The translations under genes were made by a program, and so were the position numbers. DNA of 64,000 nt from Spirochaetaceae bacterium. Its GTDB lineage: Bacteria > Spirochaetota > Spirochaetia > DSM-27196 > PXBQ01. The stretch lies in the NCBI GenBank assembly GCA_007695285.1, contig REEC01000125.1:1-64000 (forward strand), written 5' to 3'. Of this stretch, positions 27,727 to 35,651 are shown in pieces (the stretch's first letter is position 1; every line of letters begins with the position of its first letter). The notes beneath the pieces are model-generated. The model was not told where the DNA came from, made no database searches, and was given only the letters and a program-made list of their open reading frames with translations.

Positions 27727-28289
27727 AGAACGCGCTGATCGTAAGCTCGAGTCCAAACACCGACGGTTTGACCGCCGCGTGCGCGCGTGCAGCCGCCGAC
27801 GGCTTGACCGCCGCGGGGGTTCGGTCGGATGAGATCCGGCTGACCGAGTATACCATCGGCGTATGCCTTCAATGCGCGAACGGGTGGGGGACGTGCCTCG
27901 GGCAGCACCGGTGCCAGGTCATCGACGACTTTCAGAGCCTGCACGAGCGCTTCTGTTCCGCCGAAACGATCGTGTTCGTGACGCCGGTATACTGGGGTGA
28001 GATGTCGGAGTCGATGAAGGCGTTCACCGACCGGCTGCGGCGGTGCGAGGCGACTCGGAGCGTCGACCGCGTACTCACGGGGCGCAAAGTGCTCGCGGTC
28101 GCGGCGGCCGGTGGCGGTGGCGGCGGAATCGTGACGTGCCTCGAGCAGATCGAGAGGCTTGTGTCGCACCTCGGCATGAAACGGTTCGACCTGATCGGTG
28201 TGACCCGGTGGACCCGCGAAGCCAAGCTCGCGGCGATAACGGGTTCGGCACGATTGCTCGGCGAGACGATGTCCGAAGAGACGACGTAA
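27723..28289 (+). CDS. Flavodoxin-fold NAD(P)H-dependent oxidoreductase
   Basis: A 188-aa FMN-reductase/flavodoxin-like protein. It has an N-terminal P-loop-like FMN site (IVSSSPNTDGLTAA), cysteines in CLQCANGWGTCLGQHRC as in iron-sulfur flavoproteins or multimeric flavodoxin WrbA-like NADPH oxidoreductases, and TPVYWGEMSESMKAFTDR for the second FMN loop. The Cys spacing could hold a cluster or simply be redox active. It starts at GTG 27723, overlapping gpmI by 4 nt, with AGGGGAG upstream. Confidence 0.82.
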
Positions 28290-28317
28290 CACGGAAAATC
28301 GGAATAAAAGGCGTGAT

Positions 28318-30591
28318 ATGAACAAGACACTTACGTGGAATTTCCCGCTGCGCCGAACGCACGCGGGTGTTCCGGTCGGGAACGGCCGGACCGGGTTGTT
28401 GATCTGGGGTGAAAACGAGAATCTGCGGCTCACGATCGGCCGCGCTGATCTCTGGGATCACCGCGGCGGTATGGCGTGGACCGCGAAGCAGAACTACCGC
28501 GATATACGCGCGTGCCTCGAGAACGACGACGCAGCCGGAATCGCCGCGATCTTCCGACCCGATACCGAAGGCCGGCCCGGCGTGCCTGCCCGCCCGAGTG
28601 TTCTCCCGCTCGGGCGGATCGACGTCAAACTGAAGACAGGATGCCGGCTCAAACGCGCAAAACTCGTGATGGGGAAGGGGCTCGTCGCGGTCGAGTACGA
28701 CGACGGCGACGCGGAAAAAACGATTCATGTCGGGCTTCATCCTTCGGCGGATCGTGCGTGGATCCGCGGCACTCACGACGTCGCGGAGATCAATGCGGTT
28801 CCGTCGTGGCAGATCATGCGTGATAACCTCGCGGCGCTGAGCTTCGAAGAGCCGTCCGCGATCAGTTCCGACGGTGTCGAGGGATGGAGCTGGTCTCTGC
28901 CGACTGACCCCGGTGTTTTTGTCGCGTGGCATCGCGACGAGAGTTCCGACGTGGTGCCGATCGTCGTCGAGCGCTTCACGAACGAAGACCCGAGTACAGT
29001 CGCTCGTACGCTTCTTGCGGCGGCCGCTCCGTCGCGCGATGAGTCTGAAACGGTCGCGTGGTGGTACGCGTACTGGAAGACCGTTCCTCCGGTAGATCTC
29101 CCGAACCCCGTGGTACAGGAGATCTACGACTACGGCATGTACTGTTTCGCGGGACTGACGAATCCCGCAGGCGTCGCCGCGACTTTACAGGGGCCGTGGA
29201 TTGAGGAGTACGCGTTTCCACCGTGGTCGAGCGACTACCACTTCAACATCAACGTTCAGATGTGTTACTCGCCCGCGTTTCGGTCCGGGCTTTTCGATCA
29301 CTTGAAACCGTTGTTCGATCTCGTGTGGTCGTGGCGCGACCGGCTCCGCGAGAACGCGCGGAACTTCATCGGCATCGACGACGGCTACATGCTTCCCCAC
29401 GCGGTCGACGACCGGTGTACGTGCATGGGGTCGTTCTGGACCGGCACGATCGATCACGCGTGCACCGCGTGGGTCGCGCAGATGATGTACGACTACGCCG
29501 ATTACTCGGGCGACGTGGAGTTTCTGCGCGACGTCGCGTACCCGTTCATGCATGGCACGTTCGCCGTGTATCTCGCGATGCTCGAGCGGGATCCAAAAAC
29601 CGACGGATTACGCCTTCCTGTGAGCGTTTCACCCGAGTATCGGGGCTCGGCGATGAACGCGTGGGGAGCAAACGCGAGTTTTCAGTTGGCCGCGCTTCAT
29701 CGGCTCGCCGAAAACCTTCTCTCCGCTGCCGAACTTCTCGGCGAAAAACCCGAACACGAGTGGCGCGACACGATCGACCGCCTCCCGAAAGCGTGCGTGC
29801 AGTCGATCGGGCCGGACGGTGCACGCCGCGAGCGGATCATGCTCTGGGAAGGCGTCGACCTCGAAGAGAGCCACCGTCACCACTCGCACCTCGGGGGAAT
29901 CGCTCCGTTCGACACGATCGACACCGCGGATCCCGCGTGGCGACCGATCGTAGAAAACTCGCTGCGTCACTGGATCGGGCAGGGCATGGGGCTCTGGTCG
30001 GGATGGTGCATGTCGTGGGCGTCGCAGCTCCACTCGCGCGTCGACAACGGCGACGGCGCGGAGTTACTGCTCGAGATCTGGCAGCGTGTCTTCACGAACG
30101 AGGGCCGCGGTTCGATGCACGACGTCGTGATGAACGGCTTCACTCTGATGGGCGCGTCGCCGATTCTCCGTGACTCCACGAACACGGTATCGACGTCGCG
30201 CGCGCGCGCGGCAACCGGAACACCGATTCTCGCCCAAGCCGAGCGAATGCAGATGGACGGCAGAATGGGCGGCGTCGCCGCGGTTCAAGAGATGCTCCTA
30301 CACTCGCGCCGCGGTGTCTTGCACGTCTTCGCGGGCCTTCCGACCCACGCCGAATCCGCCTCGTTCGAGCGCATGCGCGCTCCGGGTGGTTTCCTCGTCT
30401 CCGCCTGGCACCGCCCCGAAGGCCGAACCGTCGAGATCACCGCGACGCGTGACGGAAACCTCTCGCTCGCCCCAGTCGCCGACCGCTACTCGGTCACGGT
30501 GAACGGCTCGGCGAAGGAAAACTTGCGGACAGGCGCGCTGGAAATACCGACGCGGACCGGCGATGTCGTGTGTGTTCGGTCTGTTCGGTGA
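28318..30591 (+). CDS. GH95-like glycoside hydrolase (alpha-L-fucosidase family)
   Basis: A 757-aa enzyme. The N-terminal beta domain begins WNFPLRRTHAGVPVGNGRTG, typical of GH95. The (alpha/alpha)6 barrel has SSDYHFNINVQMCYSPAF, SVSPEYRGS and ESHRHHSHLGGIAPFD, matching the order of GH95 catalytic-site blocks. The C-terminal beta domain ends near residue 757. No signal peptide is visible, so it should act on imported oligosaccharides. Substrate could be alpha-L-fucosyl, alpha-L-galactosyl or a related sugar. AAAGG lies about 8 nt before the ATG. No sugar transporter is adjacent apart from a possible MFS gene 450 nt away. Confidence 0.8.
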   Translation: MNKTLTWNFPLRRTHAGVPVGNGRTGLLIWGENENLRLTIGRADLWDHRGGMAWTAKQNYRDIRACLENDDAAGIAAIFRPDTEGRPGVPARPSVLPLGRIDVKLKTGCRLKRAKLVMGKGLVAVEYDDGDAEKTIHVGLHPSADRAWIRGTHDVAEINAVPSWQIMRDNLAALSFEEPSAISSDGVEGWSWSLPTDPGVFVAWHRDESSDVVPIVVERFTNEDPSTVARTLLAAAAPSRDESETVAWWYAYWKTVPPVDLPNPVVQEIYDYGMYCFAGLTNPAGVAATLQGPWIEEYAFPPWSSDYHFNINVQMCYSPAFRSGLFDHLKPLFDLVWSWRDRLRENARNFIGIDDGYMLPHAVDDRCTCMGSFWTGTIDHACTAWVAQMMYDYADYSGDVEFLRDVAYPFMHGTFAVYLAMLERDPKTDGLRLPVSVSPEYRGSAMNAWGANASFQLAALHRLAENLLSAAELLGEKPEHEWRDTIDRLPKACVQSIGPDGARRERIMLWEGVDLEESHRHHSHLGGIAPFDTIDTADPAWRPIVENSLRHWIGQGMGLWSGWCMSWASQLHSRVDNGDGAELLLEIWQRVFTNEGRGSMHDVVMNGFTLMGASPILRDSTNTVSTSRARAATGTPILAQAERMQMDGRMGGVAAVQEMLLHSRRGVLHVFAGLPTHAESASFERMRAPGGFLVSAWHRPEGRTVEITATRDGNLSLAPVADRYSVTVNGSAKENLRTGALEIPTRTGDVVCVRSVR

Positions 30592-30635
30592 AAACCAGGT
30601 CGATATCGGTAAATCGTGAATGATGAGGAGCGGCG

Positions 30636-30860
30636 ATGACCTCTAAACGACTGATAGAAGAGATCGTGACGCGACCGGTGGACGAAAGGATCGCAGTCGC
30701 GGAATCAGTCCTGAAGAGCCTGAACGCACCTTATGCTGATTCCGACTCGGCGTGGGTGAAGATTGCCGAAAGGCGACGGCACGATCAGCACGAAGGACGG
30801 ATTGAGTCAGTCCCACTCGAGGCCGTGAAGGAATCAGTGGCCCGCCGTTTTTCCTCGTGA
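30636..30860 (+). CDS. Addiction-module antitoxin (PF09720-type)
   Basis: A 74-aa protein matching the putative addiction module component family: VTRPVDERIAVAESVLKSLN, then SAWVKIAERRRHDQHEGRI, the usual D..W..RR...G pattern. Such antitoxins neutralise a RelE/ParE-fold toxin encoded immediately downstream with a short overlap. GAGGAG lies 5-8 nt before the ATG. Here the downstream reading frame begins like a toxin but is truncated (30857-31006), so the antitoxin is an orphan in this locus. Confidence 0.8.
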   Translation: MTSKRLIEEIVTRPVDERIAVAESVLKSLNAPYADSDSAWVKIAERRRHDQHEGRIESVPLEAVKESVARRFSS

Positions 30861-30885
30861 ATATTCGATTCCATCCTGAAGCCCA

Positions 30886-30915
30886 GTCCTCCGGGCCAAA
30901 AAAAGCCCGTGGGAC
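30886..30915. repeat. Stem-loop at the toxin break point
   Basis: An imperfect inverted repeat: GTCC..CGGGC, a CAAAAAAA loop, GCCCG..GGAC. It begins exactly where toxin similarity is lost. It may be a mobile palindromic element end or a transcription terminator-like hairpin. Confidence 0.5.
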
Positions 30916-30932
30916 ACGATTCGCGGTCCACC

Positions 30933-30979
30933 GCCGGAAAACCAGGGGAAAACGCTGGTGTCTATCCGAGTCTTCCGGC
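30933..30979. repeat. Nested inverted repeat upstream of the MFS gene
   Basis: An outer perfect arm GCCGGAA / TTCCGGC (30933-30939, 30973-30979) encloses CCAG / CTGG. The 10-bp palindrome AGGCCGGCCT (30994-31003) follows and touches the -35 box of the MFS promoter. Together they make 30886-31003 a dense palindromic stretch without a convincing gene. Confidence 0.5.
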
Positions 30980-31002
30980 AAGGCGTCCAAGTCAGGCCGG
31001 CC

Positions 31003-31031
31003 TTGAACCTCGGGAATCCATCGTGCATAGT
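31003..31031 (+). promoter_or_regulatory. Promoter of the MFS gene, leaderless type
   Basis: TTGAAC, 17 nt, CATAGT, then 6 nt and the ATG at 31038. No Shine-Dalgarno is present, so transcription probably starts at the start codon. Confidence 0.55.
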
Positions 31032-31037
31032 GACTCG

Positions 31038-32291
31038 ATGAGTTCTACCGACACGAAAAATACGACTGAAAGCAATCGGAACGGGCTTCCGCTGCTTCTT
31101 ATCATTGCGACCGCGTACATCGCCGCGCTTCTGAACATTCAAGGCTTTGTCGCGATGATGCCGCTCGTGCAGGCGGAGTTCGGCATAACACGCGCGCAGG
31201 CAGGGTTGTACTCGAGCTTTTATTTTTTGAGCGCAACGATCATCGCGATATTCGCCGGGCGGATCGTTGACCGTATAGGATCGAAGGCGGGCATGCTGAT
31301 AGGATGTTCTTCGATCGGTGCGATGATGGTTCTGCACGGAGTCGCGCCGACCTTCACCGTGATCCTCGGCTTCGCGTTCGTAACCGGAATCGGGTTCAGT
31401 CTGATTACGCCCGCGGTCAACAGCGCCGTGATCCGCAACGTTGCTCCGACAAAACGCGCGGGTTCGATGGGGATAGCGCACGGAGTCGGAGGCAGTGGAG
31501 CTCTGATCGGGACGATGGTGTTGCCGGCGCTCGGCGAGAGAGTCGGGTGGCGACCGGTGATGCTCGGGGCAGGGCTGCTCGCGATAGCGATCGGGGTGTT
31601 CATTCATGTGACGTTCGGGCGTTTTTCGGCGACGACGAGAACCACCGAGAACGCGAGCGACGCCGAGACAACCGGTTCGTTTACCGGAAGCATCGGCGCG
31701 CTTCTGTCACGACGCGCATTTCTCTGCGCGTGCATCATGGGGCTATCGTTCGGAATAAGCATCGCGTCGGTGACCGGACACTTTGCGCTTTTCATGAACC
31801 AGGACCTCGGGTACTCTCCCGCGCTCGCGGGGATCGGTCTCGGGGCGTTTCACATCGGCGGGATGCTCGGCCAACCGACATGGGGCGTCGTGAACGACAA
31901 AATGTACCGTGGCAGGCGGCACGCGGGCCTCTTCACGTTGGCGGTCTTAACCGGCATCACGGCTCTTGTGTTCGGTCTCGTCGTCGCGCGCGGCGGCGTC
32001 GGGTTTCCGTTAATCGTCGGACTCTCGTCTCTGATGGGGTTCTTTGTGCTCGGTACGCCGAGCCTGTACTTCACAACCGTGACCGAGATCGCGCCGATCG
32101 GGAGCGCCGGTATCGCGACCGGAGTCGCGCTCGTCTTTTCCCGAATCGGCGTCGTTCTTGCGCCGCCGATATTCGGGTACATCGCCGATATCACGGGCCG
32201 GTACGCGACGAGCTGGATCGTTCTCGCTGCAGCGGTCGTGGTGATCCCGGGGATAGCGATGCTCTGGCGGTCCGGGAAAGCCGGCTCATGA
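31038..32291 (+). CDS. Major facilitator superfamily transporter
   Basis: A 417-aa inner-membrane protein with 12 predicted helices in two halves. The loop between helices 2 and 3 has the MFS motif A form GRIVDRIGSKAG, echoed in the second half (WGVVNDKMYRGRR), and a central cytoplasmic loop (FSATTRTTENASDAETT) joins the halves. It resembles the oxalate/formate-antiporter-like and CynX/NreB-type drug or metabolite carriers. The substrate is unknown. ATG 31038 is chosen over the longer frame from 30909, which would run through the palindromic region and promoter. Confidence 0.85.
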   Translation: MSSTDTKNTTESNRNGLPLLLIIATAYIAALLNIQGFVAMMPLVQAEFGITRAQAGLYSSFYFLSATIIAIFAGRIVDRIGSKAGMLIGCSSIGAMMVLHGVAPTFTVILGFAFVTGIGFSLITPAVNSAVIRNVAPTKRAGSMGIAHGVGGSGALIGTMVLPALGERVGWRPVMLGAGLLAIAIGVFIHVTFGRFSATTRTTENASDAETTGSFTGSIGALLSRRAFLCACIMGLSFGISIASVTGHFALFMNQDLGYSPALAGIGLGAFHIGGMLGQPTWGVVNDKMYRGRRHAGLFTLAVLTGITALVFGLVVARGGVGFPLIVGLSSLMGFFVLGTPSLYFTTVTEIAPIGSAGIATGVALVFSRIGVVLAPPIFGYIADITGRYATSWIVLAAAVVVIPGIAMLWRSGKAGS

Positions 32292-32337
32292 CCGCCGACA
32301 CCGTGTTCGTCAAAACGTAGACCGTGGTGTCGGCGGT
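32291..32337. repeat. 12-bp inverted repeat at the MFS stop codon
   Basis: A perfect inverted repeat ACCGCCGACACC / GGTGTCGGCGGT with a 23-nt loop. The left arm starts on the last base of the MFS stop codon. There is no T run on either side, so it is more like an mRNA-stabilising 3' hairpin or a bidirectional stop between the convergent MFS and small basic gene than a standard terminator. Confidence 0.65.
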
Positions 32338-32377
32338 TGATCCACTCTACCCATTTCCGGGACGACTCGCAGGTCGG

Positions 32378-32482
32378 TTACGCGCGGTTTTGTTTTTTCT
32401 CGCGCTTCTCGGCCTTTTTCTCTTTTTGAGTCTTCGCAGGTTTTTTCTTCTCTTCTTTTCGCGAGTCTCGTGTTTTCGCCAT
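32378..32482 (-). CDS. 34-aa highly basic Lys/Glu-rich small protein
   Basis: A tiny frame starting MAKTRDSRKEEKKKPAKTQK and ending KREKKQNRA, almost wholly charged and predicted to be a single helix or disordered. GGAGA lies about 8 nt upstream of the ATG. Short Lys-rich proteins of this form (MAK...PAKT.KEKKAEKREKK) recur in diverse bacteria, which with the good ribosome site makes coding likely. RNA or ribosome binding is a guess from charge. The overlapping frame 32310-32498 on the same strand is a shadow. Confidence 0.65.
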   Translation of the reverse strand: MAKTRDSRKEEKKKPAKTQKEKKAEKREKKQNRA

Positions 32483-32576
32483 AGTATGTTTCTCCCATTC
32501 GATCGGTCGGACTGTGCCGAATTTAAGACGACTCAGTGTCCGGAGTCAAGTTGATTATTCCGAACGTCCGACCGGA

Positions 32577-33506
32577 CTACCGGGCGGCCTGCACTTTCTC
32601 GATGATATCACGAAAGAAGCCGACAAAGTCGAAATCCACGTTCCTGTTGAGCGGATTTCCCCCGATCAAGTCGTTGTGGCTCAATCCGTCGAGCCCGTAG
32701 ATTTCGTTCACCAGACCACCGAACTCGCCCCATTTCGCGGACTCGACCGGCACAAGGCCGTCGTTTGGCCCGGCTTCGTCGTATACCGCTTTCCCGATCG
32801 TTCTATACAAGAAATTCGGATAGTCTTCGCCGAGATCGGCGGCGTAGCTCAGGTAAAAGACGTCCGGATGATCCGGTGTGTCGGCGTTAAACTGTTCTAG
32901 ATACTTAGGGGTGAGTTGGGACACCGCGGCCTCCGAGTCGGGATCGACGTCGCCGAGTAGCGTACCGACCGCGTTCGCGACCGCCGCGGCGATTATGCGC
33001 CCGCCGTCTCCCGAGTCGTCGATCAGAAACTCGGCAACGGGAGACCCCCTGTGCGGTGTCGAGAGAGTCGTGAGGCTCGCGACGTGCTCGGCCATGCCGA
33101 GGTGCGTTATCATGTATCGCGCCTCGAGACCACCTTTCGAGTGCGCGATGATATCGATTTTTTTGTGCTCGGGGTTCTCGGACAGATACGCGAGGATCTC
33201 ATCGCGCATGACGCGGGCGTTGTCCTCGATCGTCGCGAACGCCTCTTTTGCCGTGATGATCGACGGAACGTCTATGAGCAGCAGATCCTCCTGGATCTCG
33301 CGCAATGAACCCATCAGGAAATCGACGTTCTGGTACGCGAGACCGTACGCAAGCAGAACCGGCCGGACCGTCGCTTCGCGTCCGGCAGGCTCGGCCGGCG
33401 CGGCGACGCGCGCTTCGGTACGCGCTTGCACCCCCGCGGCGAACGCGGGAGTACCGATCACGATACCGAGGCAGATAAAAACACACGTCGTGGTACGTCG
33501 AATCAT
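32577..33506 (-). CDS. Secreted alpha/beta-hydrolase lipase
   Basis: A 309-aa exported esterase/triacylglycerol lipase. A signal peptide (MIRRTTTCVFICLGIVIG...AFA) is followed by an alpha/beta-hydrolase core. The nucleophile Ser123 lies in AHSKGG (GxSxG variant common in family I lipases), Asp in GPNDGLVPVESAKWG, and His in GLSHNDLI. It acts outside the cytoplasmic membrane. GGAG is 8 nt before the ATG. It follows the glycosidase gene by 24 nt, so the pair is probably an operon for polymer or lipid scavenging. Confidence 0.85.
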   Translation of the reverse strand: MIRRTTTCVFICLGIVIGTPAFAAGVQARTEARVAAPAEPAGREATVRPVLLAYGLAYQNVDFLMGSLREIQEDLLLIDVPSIITAKEAFATIEDNARVMRDEILAYLSENPEHKKIDIIAHSKGGLEARYMITHLGMAEHVASLTTLSTPHRGSPVAEFLIDDSGDGGRIIAAAVANAVGTLLGDVDPDSEAAVSQLTPKYLEQFNADTPDHPDVFYLSYAADLGEDYPNFLYRTIGKAVYDEAGPNDGLVPVESAKWGEFGGLVNEIYGLDGLSHNDLIGGNPLNRNVDFDFVGFFRDIIEKVQAAR

Positions 33507-33530
33507 CGTTTTCTCCGGTACGCCGTCGCG

Positions 33531-34766
33531 TTACTCGACAAGGAACGGTAGATTCGCGGTCGCGACGCGTTGGGAATCGTCGGTCACGTACGCGAACAGC
33601 CGGTACGCTCCGGGTTTCACGGGCGCCTCAAACTCGATACCGTCGCCGTGTGTTCTCTTGATCGCATTTTGAACCGCTTCAGGGCGCGGTTCAAAATCTC
33701 CGCCTTCGCCGACGACCGTCGCTTCGGGTAGAACTTCGGCCCGGATGAAAATCGGTGAGGAAGTAGGGGACGTCGTCGTTACCTCCGCTCGCGCCGATGC
33801 ACCGGCCGTCAACTTAACGCCGTCGTACCGCGTCTTGCCGTCGATCGCGATTTCCGTCAGACGTGGTGCGCGCTGCTCGGGCCACGAGCCGGTCCAGACG
33901 TACTGCATTACGTCGATCGCCTCGGTCTGTTCGCCGGCTTCGGTGAATAAACCGTACCAGGTCGGCGTCCGTTCTTGTTTTTGTCCCCACAGAAAGACGT
34001 ACGAGCCCATGCAGTTATCGGGATCACCGAGTACTGCCGCGGTGTACCTTTCGAGGATCGCGTCGGCCTTCTCGCTCGAAGTCTGTTCGATCGGCGCGTT
34101 CCACGGCGTGAGCGGTACTTCCCAATGGCCGGTCGCTCCCCACTCGGTAATCAGGTACGGTCCGGTGTACCCCGCAGCCGATATTTTCTCTTTCGCGTGT
34201 CCGACGTCGCCGTACATCTGAACCGACAAGAAATCGACGTCTTTGCACCGTGCGTTGAACTCGTCGACCACGGTCTTGTTCGCTCCGGCAAGCATCGTCG
34301 TCGCGGGGTGGTTACCGTCGAGTCCGTGGATCATCGTGGCGATTTCGTTCACTGCGTTCCAGACCGCGGGGTTCTTAGCGCCAAGATTCAGCTCGTTGCC
34401 GATGCCCCACGCGAGCAGCGCGGGATGGTTCTTGAACTCGCGAACCTGTGCGGCGAGCGTGTCGAGTTGCTGTTTGACCGCGTCCCGATCATCGTAATCA
34501 AAACCGTGACGCTCCCGCGCGACGTCCAGACCCATCAGGACTTTGAGACCGACCGCGTGCGCCTCGTCAAGAACCCTCATCGCGTTTTTTGTGCTCCACG
34601 TCCGGATCGAGTTGCCGCCGCGGCGTGCGAGAGTCTCTGTATGCCCGAAGCCGCCCCCGGCACCTTTCACAAAAAACGGTTCGCCGTCGACGGCGAGGCG
34701 GTGTTTACCGTCGATACGTTCAACCGCGACGCGCACGGGTGACGACGTGTTTGAGTTCTTATCCAT
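33531..34766 (-). CDS. GH2/GH5-like TIM-barrel glycosidase
   Basis: A 411-aa clan-A-type glycosidase without an obvious signal peptide. The barrel (about 15-300) has the acid/base Glu125 in WGIGNELNLG and the nucleophile Glu208 in YLITEWGATGHWE, the NE..E arrangement of GH2 and GH5. N-terminal sequence FFVKGAGGGFGHTETLARRGGNSIRTW resembles GH2 catalytic domains. A C-terminal beta domain (about 310-411) ends the protein. The start codon is 6 nt after a -10 box with no Shine-Dalgarno, and a CRP-like palindrome sits in the promoter spacer. Confidence 0.78.
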   Translation of the reverse strand: MDKNSNTSSPVRVAVERIDGKHRLAVDGEPFFVKGAGGGFGHTETLARRGGNSIRTWSTKNAMRVLDEAHAVGLKVLMGLDVARERHGFDYDDRDAVKQQLDTLAAQVREFKNHPALLAWGIGNELNLGAKNPAVWNAVNEIATMIHGLDGNHPATTMLAGANKTVVDEFNARCKDVDFLSVQMYGDVGHAKEKISAAGYTGPYLITEWGATGHWEVPLTPWNAPIEQTSSEKADAILERYTAAVLGDPDNCMGSYVFLWGQKQERTPTWYGLFTEAGEQTEAIDVMQYVWTGSWPEQRAPRLTEIAIDGKTRYDGVKLTAGASARAEVTTTSPTSSPIFIRAEVLPEATVVGEGGDFEPRPEAVQNAIKRTHGDGIEFEAPVKPGAYRLFAYVTDDSQRVATANLPFLVE

Positions 34767-34772
34767 GCGCGA

Positions 34773-34801
34773 ATAATACCGTGACGGCGGTCACAACGCA
34801 A
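34773..34801 (-). promoter_or_regulatory. Promoter of the GH2/GH5-like gene, leaderless type
   Basis: The minus strand reads TTGCGT, 17 nt, TATTAT, then 6 nt and the ATG at 34766. A CRP-like palindrome fills the spacer. Confidence 0.55.
34780..34795. promoter_or_regulatory. CRP/FNR-like palindrome
   Basis: CGTGA-CGGCGG-TCACA, one mismatch from the TGTGA-N6-TCACA consensus of CRP-family regulators. It is centred between the -35 and -10 boxes of the glycosidase promoter, a position where binding would normally repress. A regulator of this family is not in the window. Confidence 0.45.
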
Positions 34802-34883
34802 GCACAAGCCGCCCGCGTATCGGGCCGCGTGATTGCTTGCCATTATCCGGTCGTGTCGATACTCTTCCAACAAGGAGCCGAGC

Positions 34884-35651
34884 GTGGAAAAAACCGTACG
34901 GATCATGCCGTGCCTCGATATGCAGAACGGGCGCGTCGTAAAGGGCATTCGGTTCGTCGATATCGCCGACGCGGGTGACCCGGTCGCGTGCGCACGCGCG
35001 TACTGCGAGGCGGGCGCCGATGAAATCGCTCTTTTGGACATCACGGCGACGGTTGAAGGGCGCTCGACGATGCTCGATGTTGTCTCCCGTGTGGCTCGAG
35101 TCACGACGGTCCCGTTTACCGTCGGCGGAGGTATTTCCGATGTCGGGGCGGCCGCGGCGGTGATCGAGGCGGGAGCAAACCGAGTCTCGACGTCGAGCGC
35201 CGCGTTTCGGAAACCCGAGCTGATCCGCGAGCTCGTCCACGAACTCGGATCGGACGCGGTCACCGTCGCGATCGACGCGGACGTCAACCCCAAGCTCCCG
35301 TCGGGGTATGAGGTTTTCATCGACGGAGGCCGAACCGCAACCGGCGTCGACGCGGTCGAGTGGGCAAAAACCGTCGAGAGTTTCGGCGTGAACCTGATTC
35401 TCCCGACGAGCCGCGCGACCGACGGGGCACGAACGGGGTACGATCTTCCGTTGATCCGCTTGTTGAAGGACGCGGTATCGGCGGAGGTTGTCGCATCGGG
35501 CGGAGCCGGAACGATGGAGCATTTTCTCGAAGCCGCGCGGGCCGGTGCGACGGTTCTTCTCGCGGCTTCGGTCTTCCACTACCACGTAATCGATATTTCC
35601 GCGCTCAAGTCCTACCTCGACGCCGCGGGAGTTCCGGTCCGACTACACTAG
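34884..35651 (+). CDS. hisF: Imidazole glycerol phosphate synthase cyclase subunit HisF (orphan)
   Basis: A 255-aa (beta/alpha)8 barrel. The two catalytic Asp residues are present (Asp12 in MPCLDMQNG and the Asp in VAIDADV), with phosphate-binding loops VGGGISD and ASGGAGTMEH. It normally cyclises PRFAR to IGP and AICAR using ammonia from HisH. The usual DRDGT loop reads SRATDGARTGYD. No hisH or other his gene lies nearby, so it may serve histidine synthesis from a dispersed set or be a HisF-like variant. GTG 34884 has AGGAG 6 nt upstream. It overlaps the convergent VOC gene by 9 nt. Confidence 0.88.
   Translation: MEKTVRIMPCLDMQNGRVVKGIRFVDIADAGDPVACARAYCEAGADEIALLDITATVEGRSTMLDVVSRVARVTTVPFTVGGGISDVGAAAAVIEAGANRVSTSSAAFRKPELIRELVHELGSDAVTVAIDADVNPKLPSGYEVFIDGGRTATGVDAVEWAKTVESFGVNLILPTSRATDGARTGYDLPLIRLLKDAVSAEVVASGGAGTMEHFLEAARAGATVLLAASVFHYHVIDISALKSYLDAAGVPVRLH

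Larger units (their letters stand above)
30857..31006 (+). pseudogene. Remnant of RelE/ParE-type toxin
   Basis: A GTG overlapping the antitoxin stop by 4 nt (GTGA) opens a frame starting VNIRFHPEAQ, the usual start of ParE/RelE toxins paired with this antitoxin family. After about ten residues the similarity stops. The rest (Ser/Lys/Arg-rich, 49 aa in total) shows none of the toxin helices or catalytic residues. The region after the break is packed with inverted repeats. I read it as a toxin destroyed by deletion or insertion; a novel 49-aa product cannot be excluded. Confidence 0.6.

Noticed and set aside
30643-30990. A 115-codon minus-strand frame over the antitoxin
   Set aside because: It is antisense to a recognisable antitoxin and to the palindromic region. 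No ribosome site is visible.
32310-32498. A 62-codon minus-strand frame overlapping the 34-aa basic protein
   Set aside because: It is the same strand in another frame. The GGAGA ribosome site and family-like MAK...PAKT pattern belong to the 34-aa frame.
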